From: Cellulomonas shaoxiangyii
Lineage (GTDB): Bacteria > Actinomycetota > Actinomycetes > Actinomycetales > Cellulomonadaceae
Assembly (NCBI RefSeq): GCF_004798685.1
Contig: NZ_CP039291.1
Coordinates: forward strand, 1,612,001 to 1,676,000
DNA length: 64,000 nucleotides
Direction of reading: 5' to 3'
A program made the position numbers and the translations under genes. The notes beneath the pieces were generated by a model that did no database searches, was not told where the DNA came from, and worked only from the letters and a program-made list of their open reading frames with translations. Positions within the stretch are counted from its first letter, which is position 1, and the number at the start of each line of letters is the position of its first letter. Shown here piece after piece: positions 40,363 through 48,567 of this stretch.

Positions 40363-41687
40363 GCGCGCAGCCGCAGGCGACCCCGGCCGCCGAGGACGAG
40401 GTCGTCGACCTGTGCCGCGAGCTCATCCGGTTCGACACCTCCAACCCCGGCGACGGCACGGGGCCGGGGGAGCGCGCGGCGGCGGAGTACGTCGTGGGCC
40501 TCCTGCAGGACGTCGGCCTGGAGCCCGAGCTGTTCGAGAGCGAGCCGGGCCGGGCGAGCGTGGTCGTCCGCGTCGAGGGCGCGGACAGCAGCCGGCCGGC
40601 GCTCGTCGTGCACGGCCACCTCGACGTCGTGCCGGCGCACGCGCCCGACTGGAGCGTCGACCCGTTCGCCGCCGAGGTCCGCGACGGCCTCGTCTGGGGC
40701 CGCGGCGCCGTGGACATGAAGGACATGGACGCGATGGTCCTGTCCGTCGTGCGGCAGATGGTGCGCGCGGGGCGCCGCCCCGCCCGCGACCTCGTCGTGG
40801 CGATGTTCGCGGACGAGGAGGCCGGCGGGCGCCTGGGCGCAGGGTGGGCCGTCGACCACCGGCCCGAGCTGTTCCACGGCGCCACGGAGGCGATCAGCGA
40901 GGTCGGCGGGTTCTCCGTCGACGTCGCCGGGCAGCGCGTCTACCTCCTGCAGACCGCCGAGAAGGGGCTCGGGTGGCTGCGGCTCGTCGCGACCGGACGC
41001 GCCGGGCACGGCAGCCAGGTGCACACCGACAACGCGGTCGTGCACCTCGCCGAGGCCGTCGCCCGCATCGGGCGCCACCCGTGGCCCGTGCAGCTGACGC
41101 CGACGGTGCGCGCGCTGCTCGAGGGCGTCGCCGAGCTCACCGGCCTGCGGTTCGACCCCGAGGACCCGGCGTCGCTGGACGCGCTCGTCGACGCCCTCGG
41201 ACCGGCGAGCCGCTTCGTGGGGGCGACGCTCCGGCACTCGACGAACCCCACGCGCCTGGCCGCCGGGTACAAGGAGAACGTCGTGCCGGGGTCCGCCACC
41301 GCCGCCGTCGACGGGCGCTTCCTGCCCGGCCTGTCGCAGGAGTTCGACGAGCAGGTCGCCGCGCTCGCGGGCCCGCACGTCCGCGTCGAGGACATCGTGC
41401 GCGACACGGGCCTGGAGGTGCCGTTCGAGGGTGCGCTCGTCGACGCCATGGTCGCGGCTGTGACGGCCGAGGACCCGGGCGCGCAGGTGCTGCCGTACAT
41501 GCTCTCGGGCGGCACCGACAACAAGGCGCTGTCGCGCCTCGGCATCACCGGCTACGGGTTCGCACCGCTGCGCCTGCCGCCCGACCTGGACTTCGCGGGC
41601 ATGTTCCACGGCGTCGACGAGCGCGTCCCGGTCGACGCGCTGCGGTTCGGTACGCGCGTCCTGGACCGGCTGCTCAGCACCTGCTGA
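40359..41687 (+). CDS. M20 family metallopeptidase
   Basis: A 442-residue M20 peptidase or deacylase. Metal ligands are in LVVHGHLDVVPAHAPDWSVD (His, Asp), GRGAVDMKDMDAMVLS (bridging Asp) and MFADEEAGGRLGAGW (catalytic Glu and ligand Glu). The final His is in GMFHGVDERVPVDALRFGTR. A dimerisation domain lies at about 190-300 (GRAGHGSQVHTDNAVVHLAE). Closely related proteins include Rv2141c, described as a dipeptidase; the substrate here is unproven. The GTG at 40359 overlaps the M3 peptidase stop. A strong hairpin follows 12 bases after the stop codon. Confidence 0.92.
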   Translation: MSAQPQATPAAEDEVVDLCRELIRFDTSNPGDGTGPGERAAAEYVVGLLQDVGLEPELFESEPGRASVVVRVEGADSSRPALVVHGHLDVVPAHAPDWSVDPFAAEVRDGLVWGRGAVDMKDMDAMVLSVVRQMVRAGRRPARDLVVAMFADEEAGGRLGAGWAVDHRPELFHGATEAISEVGGFSVDVAGQRVYLLQTAEKGLGWLRLVATGRAGHGSQVHTDNAVVHLAEAVARIGRHPWPVQLTPTVRALLEGVAELTGLRFDPEDPASLDALVDALGPASRFVGATLRHSTNPTRLAAGYKENVVPGSATAAVDGRFLPGLSQEFDEQVAALAGPHVRVEDIVRDTGLEVPFEGALVDAMVAAVTAEDPGAQVLPYMLSGGTDNKALSRLGITGYGFAPLRLPPDLDFAGMFHGVDERVPVDALRFGTRVLDRLLSTC

Positions 41688-41699
41688 CGGGTGCACGCA

Positions 41700-41734
41700 C
41701 GAGCGCCCCGCACCACGACGGTGCGGGGCGCTCG
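41700..41734. terminator. Bidirectional terminator hairpin
   Basis: CGAGCGCCCCGCACC (41700-41714) and GGTGCGGGGCGCTCG (41720-41734) give a perfect 15-base stem around ACGAC. It lies between the convergent M20 peptidase and DUF5703 genes. Confidence 0.82.
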
Positions 41735-41753
41735 CGCGTGCGGGCTCGTGCGC

Positions 41754-42002
41754 TCAGCCCGGCGCCGAGACGAGGGTCGAGCGGACCCTGATGATCTTGC
41801 GCCGCAGCCACACGCGTCGCTCGCCGCCGGCGTACAGCCGCGTGCGGGCGAGCTCCCAGCGGCCGTACTCGGCCTCGTCCGTGAGCAGGCGGCGGGCGTC
41901 GCCGGTCGACGTCGTGCGCGGGATCGTGAGCACCCGGTACTCCCACTGGCCGCCCTGGGTCACCCACTCGTTGCGCCCCGCCGGTGTGCGCCGGTCGGCC
42001 AT
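41754..42002 (-). CDS. DUF5703 family small protein
   Basis: An 82-residue protein with QWEYRVLTIPRTTSTGDARR and YGRWELARTRLYAGGERRVW, the conserved core of DUF5703 (as in Rv2137c). A basic ending RRKIIRVRS suggests nucleic acid or membrane-surface contact, but the function is unknown. The ATG at 42002 has TGAGG 4 bases upstream; a GTG at 42032 would add ten residues. It is divergent from the acidic protein gene. CACAAT near 42075 (minus) may be its -10. Confidence 0.8.
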   Translation of the reverse strand: MADRRTPAGRNEWVTQGGQWEYRVLTIPRTTSTGDARRLLTDEAEYGRWELARTRLYAGGERRVWLRRKIIRVRSTLVSAPG

Positions 42003-42093
42003 ACGCCTCACCCCGTCCGTGTCGTCCGCCACAGGTGCCCCGGCCCGCGGCGTGCCGGGCCGTGATCCGCTGCCATTGTGCCTCGCGCGGCGC

Positions 42094-42099
42094 TACGGT
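42094..42099 (+). promoter_or_regulatory. Leaderless -10 box (TACGGT)
   Basis: TACGGT, 6 bases before the ATG at 42106. Confidence 0.55.
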
Positions 42100-42105
42100 C
42101 GGGGC

Positions 42106-42396
42106 ATGACCGTGGACCCGCGTGCCGCTCTCGATCGTCTGGTGGCCGCCCTGGAGGCGCACTACACCGCCGTCGTCTCCAAGCACGGTGAGGACGACCC
42201 GGCGGTGGACGACGCCTACGACGTCCTCGCGGACGCCTTCGAGGTCTACGACGACGCGCTCGGCACTGTGCACGGCGAGGCGACGCCGTTCTACCTGGCC
42301 GAGGAGGACGACGACGACGACCTCGACGAGGACGACCTGGACGACGAGTCGGACGTGGACCTCGACGACGACGAGCTCGCGGACGCCGACGCCTGA
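42106..42396 (+). CDS. Small acidic protein of unknown function
   Basis: A 96-residue protein. Residues 1-60 look like two or three amphipathic helices (AALDRLVAALEAHYTAVVSK and VLADAFEVYDDALG). From about residue 66 it is almost all Asp/Glu (EEDDDDDLDEDDLDDES), ending LADADA. I recognise it only as a conserved actinobacterial hypothetical type. A DNA-mimic or chaperone-like role is conceivable for so acidic a tail, but nothing in the context supports one. The start is fixed by the leaderless box. Confidence 0.7.
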   Translation: MTVDPRAALDRLVAALEAHYTAVVSKHGEDDPAVDDAYDVLADAFEVYDDALGTVHGEATPFYLAEEDDDDDLDEDDLDDESDVDLDDDELADADA

Positions 42397-42403
42397 CGGC
42401 CGC

Positions 42404-43372
42404 TCAGCGCCGGCCGGACTGCTCGGGGTAGCCCACCGCGGGGGCCGTGATCTCGTCGAGGGCCGAGACGATCTCGGGGGGCAGCTCGAGGTCCTCGGCC
42501 GCGAGGGCCGCACGCAGCTGCACGGCGGTGCGCGCCCCCACGATCGCGCTCGCCACGCCGGCACGGCCGGTCAGCCACGCGAGCGCCACCTCGAGCGGTG
42601 CCCGCTCGAGCCCGGACGCGGCGGTCACGACCGCGTCGACGACGCCCGACGCGTCGGCCGTCAGGTAGGGCTGCACGAACCCCGCCAGGTGCGCGGAGGC
42701 GGCGCGCGAGTCGGACGGGATCGTCCGCCGGTACTTGCCCGTGAGGACCCCGCGCCCCAGGGGTGACCAGGCCAGCAGGCCCGCGCCGAGCGCCTCGCAC
42801 GCCGGCAGCACCTCGCGCTCGACGCCGCGCTGCAGGAGCGAGTACTCCGCCTCCACGGCGGCCAGCCCCGGCTCCGGCTCGAGCAGGGTCGCCACGCGTG
42901 CGACCTGCCAGCCGGCGTGGTTGGACAGCCCGACGTAGCGGGCCCGCCCCGTGGCCACGGCGTACCGCAGCGCCGACACGGTCTCCTCGAGCGGCGTGCG
43001 GGGGTCGGGAGTCGCGAGCCACAGGTCGACCCGGTCGGTGCGCAGCCGGCGCAGCGAGGCGTCGAGGGAGTCGAGCAACGCACCGCGCGACGCGTCCACG
43101 GCGGCCCCCGCCGACGTGCGCCGGACGCCGGCCTTCGTGCACAGCAGCACGTCGTCGCGGTCCACGACGTCCCCCAGCAGCGCGCCGAGCAGCTGCTCCG
43201 AGCCGCCGTCCGCGTAGGACGCCGACGTGTCGATCAGCGTGCCGCCCGCGTCGACGAAGTCCCGCAGCTGCTCCGCGGCCTCGTGGTCGTCGGTGTCGCG
43301 GCTCCACGTCATGGTCCCGAGGCCGAGCCTGGACACGCGAAGTCCCGTGCTGCCCAGCCGGCGGTGCTCCAT
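42404..43372 (-). CDS. Aldo/keto reductase
   Basis: A 322-residue NADPH-dependent aldo/keto reductase. It opens MEHRRLGSTGLRVSRLGLGT; LIDTSASYADGGSEQLLGAL contains the catalytic Asp and Tyr, and LLCTKAG the Lys. The position of the catalytic His reads LWLATPDPRTP, without the usual His (more commonly LYQLHRPDP), which may change activity. YVGLSNHAGWQVARV and LLAWSPLGRGVLTGKY are typical. The ATG at 43372 is set by TAGGCT 8 bases upstream. It is divergent from uppP with only 42 bases between the start codons. Confidence 0.9.
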   Translation of the reverse strand: MEHRRLGSTGLRVSRLGLGTMTWSRDTDDHEAAEQLRDFVDAGGTLIDTSASYADGGSEQLLGALLGDVVDRDDVLLCTKAGVRRTSAGAAVDASRGALLDSLDASLRRLRTDRVDLWLATPDPRTPLEETVSALRYAVATGRARYVGLSNHAGWQVARVATLLEPEPGLAAVEAEYSLLQRGVEREVLPACEALGAGLLAWSPLGRGVLTGKYRRTIPSDSRAASAHLAGFVQPYLTADASGVVDAVVTAASGLERAPLEVALAWLTGRAGVASAIVGARTAVQLRAALAAEDLELPPEIVSALDEITAPAVGYPEQSGRR

Positions 43373-43380
43373 GGCGCGCC

Positions 43381-43406
43381 AGCCTAGTGGTGCCCGCCGC
43401 TATCGT
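43381..43406. promoter_or_regulatory. Back-to-back leaderless promoters of the aldo/keto reductase gene and uppP
   Basis: TAGGCT (43381-43386, minus) serves the reductase and TATCGT (43401-43406, plus) serves uppP. The two -10 boxes are 14 bases apart, so their -35 regions overlap each other and the opposite gene. Confidence 0.55.
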
Positions 43407-43414
43407 TGCGCCTC

Positions 43415-44317
43415 GTGACGACGGGCATCGGTACGGGCGACGGCATCATCCTCGGGCTCGTGCAGGGCCTCACCGAGTTCCTCCCGGTCTCGTCCAGCGC
43501 CCACCTGCGGGTCGTGGGCGAGCTGCTCGGCGCCGGCGACCCCGGTGCCGCGTTCACCGCGATCACCCAGCTCGGCACGGAGACCGCCGTCCTGCTGTAC
43601 TTCCGCGGGGACATCAGGCGGATCGTCCTGGCGTGGTGGCGGGCGGTGCGTGGCGCGTACGGCACGGACCTGCGGTCCCGGCTCGGCGCGCCCGCCGGCC
43701 GGCCCGCGGACCACGACGCGCTCATGGCCTGGTTCATCACCCTCGGCACGCTGCCGATCGTCGTCCTCGGGCTGGCGTTCCAGGACGCCATCGAGAGCCC
43801 GTTCCGCAACCTGTGGCTGGTGGCGCTGACCCTCACCGTCTTCGGCCTGGTGCTGGGGTGGGCCGACCACGTCGGGACGAAGCGACGGGGCCTGGAGGAG
43901 CTGACGCCCCGGAACGCGGTCGCCTTCGGCTTCTGGCAGGCCCTCGCGCTCGTCCCGGGCGTCTCCCGCTCGGGGGGCACCATCACCGGCGGCCTGCTCA
44001 TGGGCTACACGCGGGAGGCCGCCGCGCGGTACTCGTTCCTGCTCGCGATCCCCGCGGTGTTCGGCTCGGGGCTCTTCCAGCTCGCCAAGAGCGTCGGCGA
44101 CTTCGGGCAGGCGGGCACGCCCACGTTCGGTGTGACGCTGGTCGCGACGCTCGTCGCCTTCGTCGTGGGCTACGTCGTGATCATCGCGTTCCTGAAGATC
44201 GTCTCCACCTTCAGCTACCGCCCGTTCGTGTACTACCGGATCGGTCTCGCGCTGGTGATCGTGCTGCTCCTGCTGACCGGCGTCCTCGAGCCCGTGTCCG
44301 CGCCGGCGAACGCCTGA
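43415..44317 (+). CDS. uppP: Undecaprenyl-diphosphatase
   Basis: A 300-residue BacA/UppP membrane enzyme that recycles undecaprenyl diphosphate to the monophosphate carrier for cell-wall synthesis and gives bacitracin resistance. The two active-site motifs are [20 protein letters not shown] and [20 protein letters not shown]. Seven to eight hydrophobic segments follow the family layout. The GTG at 43415 is preferred, with TATCGT 8 bases upstream and conserved sequence beginning at once. Its last 107 bases overlap the 3' end of the convergent corA gene, which is unusual. uppP also sits near mshC in M. tuberculosis. Confidence 0.95.
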   Translation: MTTGIGTGDGIILGLVQGLTEFLPVSSSAHLRVVGELLGAGDPGAAFTAITQLGTETAVLLYFRGDIRRIVLAWWRAVRGAYGTDLRSRLGAPAGRPADHDALMAWFITLGTLPIVVLGLAFQDAIESPFRNLWLVALTLTVFGLVLGWADHVGTKRRGLEELTPRNAVAFGFWQALALVPGVSRSGGTITGGLLMGYTREAAARYSFLLAIPAVFGSGLFQLAKSVGDFGQAGTPTFGVTLVATLVAFVVGYVVIIAFLKIVSTFSYRPFVYYRIGLALVIVLLLLTGVLEPVSAPANA

Positions 44318-45377
44318 CGCCCCACCACCCGGAGCGGCGGAACTGGAGCCACAGCACGACCGCGGACGCGGCCATGGCGGCCAGGGCGACCGGGTAGCCG
44401 TAGCGCCAGCCCAGACCGGTCATGTGCTCGAAGTTCATGCCGAACACGCCCGCGATGAACGTGGGCACGGCGATGATCGCCGCCCACGCCGAGATCCGGC
44501 GCATGTCCTCGTTCTGCTGGACCGACACCTGCGCGAGGTGCACGTCGAGCATGTCGGACAGCAGCCCGTCGTCCTGGTCGAGGTGCTGGTCGATGCGTTC
44601 CACGGTCGACTCGAGGCGCTCCAGCCAGCGCGGACGGCGGTGGCCCGGCTCGGCGTCGACCAGGCGGTCGACGAGGTCGGGAAGCGCGGTCGCGAGCGGC
44701 GTGACGGCCCGCCGCGCCTCGGCGATCTCCCGCTTGAGGTCGTAGACCTGCCCGGCGATCTCGTCCTCGGGCGCGTCGGAGAACACGGCGCGCTCCGTGT
44801 AGGCGACCGCGTCGGCCACCGACGACTCGACCTCCGACGCGGCGTCCACGAGCGCGAGGAGCGTCGCTGCGAGGACCGGGTGCCCCGCGTGCGCGGCCCG
44901 CTGCTCGTCGTCGACGAGGCGGTGCGCCGCGGCCGCCAGGACTCCGGCGTCACCCTCCTCGAGCATCACGACGACGCGCCCGCCGAGCACGGCCGTGATC
45001 CACCCGGTGCGCACGTCACGGGTGTGCTCGACGAACGAGACCGTCGGGACCGTGAACACCACCTCGTCTCCCGTGCCCTGGTCGACGCGTGCGCGTCGCG
45101 CGCCGTCGGCGGCCAGGTGCCGCGCCAGCGACTCCGCCGTGTGCCGGCCGACGCCGACGAGGCGGCCTGCCGCGAGCAGCGCGTGCCGGTCGTCGACGAC
45201 GGCCCACACCGGGCCGTCGACCTGGGCCAGCGCGCCCTGGACGGTGCTCGCGCCGCCGTCCGCCGGGTTCCAGGGGCGCCAGCCCACCGGGTCCTGGGCC
45301 CACACGCGCGCTCGCACCTCGTCGGACGGGACGGTGCCCCGGGCGGTGGGCCCTGCGGTCGGGCGCTGTGTCGTCAC
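44211..45377 (-). CDS. corA: CorA-type magnesium/cobalt channel
   Basis: A 388-residue CorA family channel. The N-terminal cytosolic domain is followed by long helices, including [20 protein letters not shown] and [20 protein letters not shown]. The first membrane helix ends in the signature GMNFEHMTG, and the second is [18 protein letters not shown]. After FRRSGWW, where CorA proteins usually stop, 35-40 basic residues (Arg/Ser/Ala) continue, encoded antisense to the end of uppP. The GTG at 45377 has CACAAT 6 bases upstream. It is divergent from mshC. Confidence 0.9.
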   Translation of the reverse strand: MTTQRPTAGPTARGTVPSDEVRARVWAQDPVGWRPWNPADGGASTVQGALAQVDGPVWAVVDDRHALLAAGRLVGVGRHTAESLARHLAADGARRARVDQGTGDEVVFTVPTVSFVEHTRDVRTGWITAVLGGRVVVMLEEGDAGVLAAAAHRLVDDEQRAAHAGHPVLAATLLALVDAASEVESSVADAVAYTERAVFSDAPEDEIAGQVYDLKREIAEARRAVTPLATALPDLVDRLVDAEPGHRRPRWLERLESTVERIDQHLDQDDGLLSDMLDVHLAQVSVQQNEDMRRISAWAAIIAVPTFIAGVFGMNFEHMTGLGWRYGYPVALAAMAASAVVLWLQFRRSGWWGVRRSPARTRARGRRSAGAARSPARDRSGSTRTGGS

Positions 45378-45383
45378 CTCGCC

Positions 45384-45421
45384 ATTGTGGCCACGGTCAC
45401 GCGCGCGCCGCCGGTTAGGCT
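45384..45421. promoter_or_regulatory. Divergent leaderless promoters of corA and mshC
   Basis: CACAAT (45384-45389, minus) precedes the corA GTG by 6 bases. TAGGCT (45416-45421, plus) precedes the mshC GTG by 7 bases. The start codons are 51 bases apart. Confidence 0.5.
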
Positions 45422-45428
45422 TCCGGAC

Positions 45429-46676
45429 GTGCTCACCTGGCCCGCCCCGTCCATCCCACGACTGCCCGGGACGGGTGGACCGGTCCTCGTCCGCGACACC
45501 TCCAGCGGCCGGTTGGTCGAGGCGGCCCCCGGCCCCCGGGCCGGCCTGTACGTCTGCGGCATCACCCCGTACGACGCGACCCACCTCGGCCACGCCGCCA
45601 CCTACATCGCGTTCGACGTGCTCGTGCGCGCGTGGCGCGACGCCGGCAAGCAGGTGACGTACGCGTCGAACGTCACCGACGTCGACGACCCGCTCCTCGA
45701 GCGGGCAGCCGCGACCGGCGTCGACTGGCGCGACCTCGCCGCCGACCAGAGCGCGCTGTACCGGGCCGACATGACGGCCCTCGCGGTCGTGCCGCCCGAC
45801 GTCTACCGCGGCGTGGTCGAGACGGTCCCGGAGATCGCCGACGCGGTGCGCCGGATGCTCGCGGCGGGCGCCGCCTACACGGTCGACACGCCGGGCACGG
45901 TCGGTGACGACGTGTACGCCGACCTCGCGGCCGACCCCGCGTTCGGGACCGTCGCCGGACTGGACGAGGCGACGATGCGGGCGCTGAGCGCCGAGCGCGG
46001 TGGCGACCCCGACCGGCCCGGCAAGCGGTCGCCGCTCGACCCGCTGCTCTGGCGCGCCGAACGGGACGGCGAGCCCGCATGGGACGCGCCCGGTCTCGGC
46101 ACCGGCCGGCCCGGCTGGCACATCGAGTGCGCCGTGATCGCCGCCGACGCCCTCGGCGTGCCGTTCGACGTGCAGGGCGGCGGCTCCGACCTCGTCTTCC
46201 CGCATCACGAGTGCAGCGACTCGCACCTGCGCGTCCTCGACGAGGGCGCCGCGGCGCGCGTCCACGTGCACACGGGGATGGTCGGGTACGAGGGGCAGAA
46301 GATGAGCAAGTCGCTGGGCAACCTCGTGCTCGTCTCGCGGCTCGTCGCCGACGGGGTCGACCCGATGGCGATCCGGCTGGCCGTGCTCGCCCACCGGTAC
46401 CGCGACGACTGGGAGTGGACGTCGGCCGACCTCGACGCGGCGCAGCAGCGGCTCGCGACGTGGCGCCGCGCGCTGGCGGGCAACGGGGGACCGGCCGCCG
46501 AGGCCGTCCTTGCGGCCGTGCGCGCCGCCGTCGCCGACGACCTCGACACCCCGGCGGCGCTCGCCGCCGTGGACGGCTGGGCGCGCACGGCGCTCGACGG
46601 CGGCGTGCCCCTCGAGACCGGGGCACCCGGCGTGGTCGCGCGGACGGTCGACGCGCTGCTCGGCGTGCGCCTCTGA
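45429..46676 (+). CDS. mshC: Mycothiol cysteine ligase MshC
   Basis: A 415-residue cysteinyl-tRNA synthetase-like enzyme that joins cysteine to 1-D-myo-inosityl-2-amino-2-deoxy-alpha-D-glucopyranoside, the ATP-dependent step of mycothiol synthesis. LYVCGITPYDATHLGHAATY includes a zinc-ligand Cys and the HIGH-like HLGH. GRPGWHIECAVIAADALG and VFPHHECSDSHLR carry further zinc ligands. KMSKSLGNLVLVS is the ATP loop. It lacks the tRNA-binding C-terminus of CysS, which supports MshC. The start GTG is set by TAGGCT 7 bases upstream. Mycothiol is the main actinobacterial thiol. Confidence 0.95.
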   Translation: MLTWPAPSIPRLPGTGGPVLVRDTSSGRLVEAAPGPRAGLYVCGITPYDATHLGHAATYIAFDVLVRAWRDAGKQVTYASNVTDVDDPLLERAAATGVDWRDLAADQSALYRADMTALAVVPPDVYRGVVETVPEIADAVRRMLAAGAAYTVDTPGTVGDDVYADLAADPAFGTVAGLDEATMRALSAERGGDPDRPGKRSPLDPLLWRAERDGEPAWDAPGLGTGRPGWHIECAVIAADALGVPFDVQGGGSDLVFPHHECSDSHLRVLDEGAAARVHVHTGMVGYEGQKMSKSLGNLVLVSRLVADGVDPMAIRLAVLAHRYRDDWEWTSADLDAAQQRLATWRRALAGNGGPAAEAVLAAVRAAVADDLDTPAALAAVDGWARTALDGGVPLETGAPGVVARTVDALLGVRL

Positions 46677-46713
46677 CGGCGGGAGCCGCCCGGGGGACCG
46701 GCCGCGCGGAGGG

Positions 46714-47571
46714 TCAGCCGCCGGTGCCCTTGTCGCGGCGCCGCAGGTAGCGCTCGAACTCCTGGGCGATCGCCTCGCCGCTCGCCTCCGGCAGCTCGAC
46801 GGTGTCCTTCGCCTCCTCGAGCTGGCGCACGTACTCGCCGATCTCGCTGTCGTCGCCCGCGAGCTCGTCGACCCCGTGCTGCCACGCGGCGGCGTCCTCC
46901 GGCAGGTCCCCGAGCGCGACCGGCTCGCCCAGCAGGGACTCGATGCGGTGCAGGATCGCGAGCGTCGCCTTCGGGGACGGCGGCGCGGCGACGTAGTGCG
47001 GCACGGCCGCCCACAGCGACATCGCCTGCACCCCACGGGCCGCCGCCTCGTGCTGGAGCACCCCGACGATCCCGGTCGGGCCCTCGTACGTGTTCGGCTC
47101 GAGACCCAGGAGCTCGCGCACGTCCGGGTCCTCGCTCGTGGTGTTGACCGGGATCGGCCGCGTGTGCGGCACGTCCGCCAGCAGGGCCCCGACCGTCACG
47201 ACCGTCCGCACGCCCAGGCCCGCCGCGATGTCCAGCAGCTCGCTGCAGTACCGGCGCCAGCGCATCGACGGCTCGATGCCGTGCACGAGGACCACGCGGC
47301 GGCCCGTGCGGCGCGTCGTGGTGACCGCCACCGCCGTCGTCGGCCAGGTGATCTCCCGGGTGCCGTCGGGGCCCGGCCCCACGACCGGACGGTTCACCTG
47401 GAAGTCGTGGTACTCCTCCGGGTCGAGCTCGTCGACCTGCTCCGCGTCCCACGCGTCGTGCAGGTGCTCGAGGGCTGCCGTCGCGGCGCCGCCGGCGTCG
47501 TTCCACCCTTCGAACGCGGCCAGCAGGACGGTCTCGCGCGCCGGCAGGTCGGCTGCGGTGGGCTCGGTCAC
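46714..47571 (-). CDS. PAC2 family protein
   Basis: A 285-residue PAC2 (proteasome assembly chaperone 2-like) family protein. It has VLLAAFEGWNDAGGAATAAL, VVLVHGIEPSMRWRRYCSEL, VVTVGALLADVPHTRPIPVN, and SLWAAVPHYVAAPPSPKATL. The C-terminal 60 residues are charged and helical. Archaeal and eukaryotic relatives help assemble proteasomes; the actinobacterial protein often lies in the same broad region as the proteasome genes but its role is not established. The GTG at 47571 is set by TAGGCT 6 bases upstream. Confidence 0.9.
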   Translation of the reverse strand: MTEPTAADLPARETVLLAAFEGWNDAGGAATAALEHLHDAWDAEQVDELDPEEYHDFQVNRPVVGPGPDGTREITWPTTAVAVTTTRRTGRRVVLVHGIEPSMRWRRYCSELLDIAAGLGVRTVVTVGALLADVPHTRPIPVNTTSEDPDVRELLGLEPNTYEGPTGIVGVLQHEAAARGVQAMSLWAAVPHYVAAPPSPKATLAILHRIESLLGEPVALGDLPEDAAAWQHGVDELAGDDSEIGEYVRQLEEAKDTVELPEASGEAIAQEFERYLRRRDKGTGG

Positions 47572-47577
47572 CCACCC

Positions 47578-47583
47578 AGCCTA
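47578..47583 (-). promoter_or_regulatory. Leaderless -10 box (TAGGCT) of the PAC2 gene
   Basis: TAGGCT on the minus strand, 6 bases before the GTG at 47571. The following 255 bases up to the HAD gene hold its TAGCCT box and otherwise nothing I recognise. Confidence 0.55.
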
Positions 47584-47771
47584 GGCCGCGGCGTCCGCGG
47601 CGGTGCGAAGGGGCCGCCGTGCGCGGCGCACCGCGCACACCGCGTCACCCGCACGGCTGCCGTGCGCGGCACCGGCACCCCGGTCCGGAGCAGGGCCCGG
47701 GGCCCACACGCACGGGCGGAGCGGGACCGACCTCGTCGACCGGCCGACGGGGGTGCGACGGCCCGTCCGGT

Positions 47772-47777
47772 TAGCCT
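47772..47777 (+). promoter_or_regulatory. -10 box (TAGCCT) of the HAD hydrolase gene
   Basis: TAGCCT, about 60 bases before the proposed CTG start, so this gene has a leader with a GGAGG site. Confidence 0.45.
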
Positions 47778-47838
47778 GGAGGCCACCCCTCGCGTCCCGC
47801 CGGTCGTCGGCGCACGCCCGCACGCCCCGGAGGCACCG

Positions 47839-48558
47839 CTGACCAGCACCGACCAGATCCCCGCAGCCCTCGCTCCCGCGCTGCCCGCCGGCCTGCCCGA
47901 CGCGGTGCTGTGGGACATGGACGGAACTCTCGTCGACACCGAGCCGCACTGGTGGGCCGCGGAGATCGAGCTCGTCGAGGCGCACGGCGGGACGTGGACC
48001 CGGGCGGACGCCGTCGGGATGGTGGGCAGCGCGATGTCGGTGTGCGCGGCGGCGCTGCAGGAGCGCGGCGTCGCGCTCGGGACGGAGGAGATCGCCCACG
48101 CCCTGAACAGCGCGGTCGGCGCGGCGGTGGCCGCCGGCATCCCCTGGCAGCCGGGCGCTCGCGAGCTCGTCGAGGCCCTGCACGCCGCGGGGGTCCCGCA
48201 GGCGCTCGTCACGTCCTCGTTCGCGGTGCTGGCGGACCCGTTCGCGACGGCCGTCGGCCTGTTCGACGTCGTCGTGGCCGGCGACCGCGTGCGCCGGCCG
48301 AAGCCCGACCCCGAGCCGTACCTGACGGCCGCACGGCAGCTGGGCGTCGACCCTGCCCGCACGGTCGCGGTCGAGGACTCCCGGTCGGGCATCGCGTCCG
48401 CCGTGGCGTCGGGCGCGCGCGTCATCGCGGTGCAGACGGCGGCGCCCGTCGCGCCGCCCGCCGGCGTCACGCGCACCGGGTCGCTGGCCGACGTCGACCT
48501 CGACGTGCTCGCGCGCGTGGTGGCGGGGGAGACGCTGGACCTGCGCCGCGCGGGCTGA
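47839..48558 (+). CDS. HAD-superfamily hydrolase (beta-phosphoglucomutase-like phosphatase), CTG start
   Basis: A 239-residue HAD phosphatase. Motif I is VLWDMDGTLVDTEPHWW with the nucleophilic Asp, motif II is ALVTSSF, the Lys is in RRPKPDPEPYL, and motif III is AVEDSRSGIASAVASGARVI. A helical cap lies at about residues 35-105. The substrate is unknown, with sugar phosphates or phosphoglycolate as usual candidates. No ATG, GTG or TTG is in frame between the promoter and motif I; CTG at 47839 has GGAGG 5 bases upstream and is the best start. Confidence 0.85.
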   Translation: MTSTDQIPAALAPALPAGLPDAVLWDMDGTLVDTEPHWWAAEIELVEAHGGTWTRADAVGMVGSAMSVCAAALQERGVALGTEEIAHALNSAVGAAVAAGIPWQPGARELVEALHAAGVPQALVTSSFAVLADPFATAVGLFDVVVAGDRVRRPKPDPEPYLTAARQLGVDPARTVAVEDSRSGIASAVASGARVIAVQTAAPVAPPAGVTRTGSLADVDLDVLARVVAGETLDLRRAG

Positions 48559-48567
48559 CGCGGCGGC

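Noticed and set aside
47603..47838. A 79-codon plus-strand frame between the PAC2 and HAD genes
   Set aside because: Arg/Ala/Pro-only composition, no ribosome binding site, and it covers the HAD promoter and leader.
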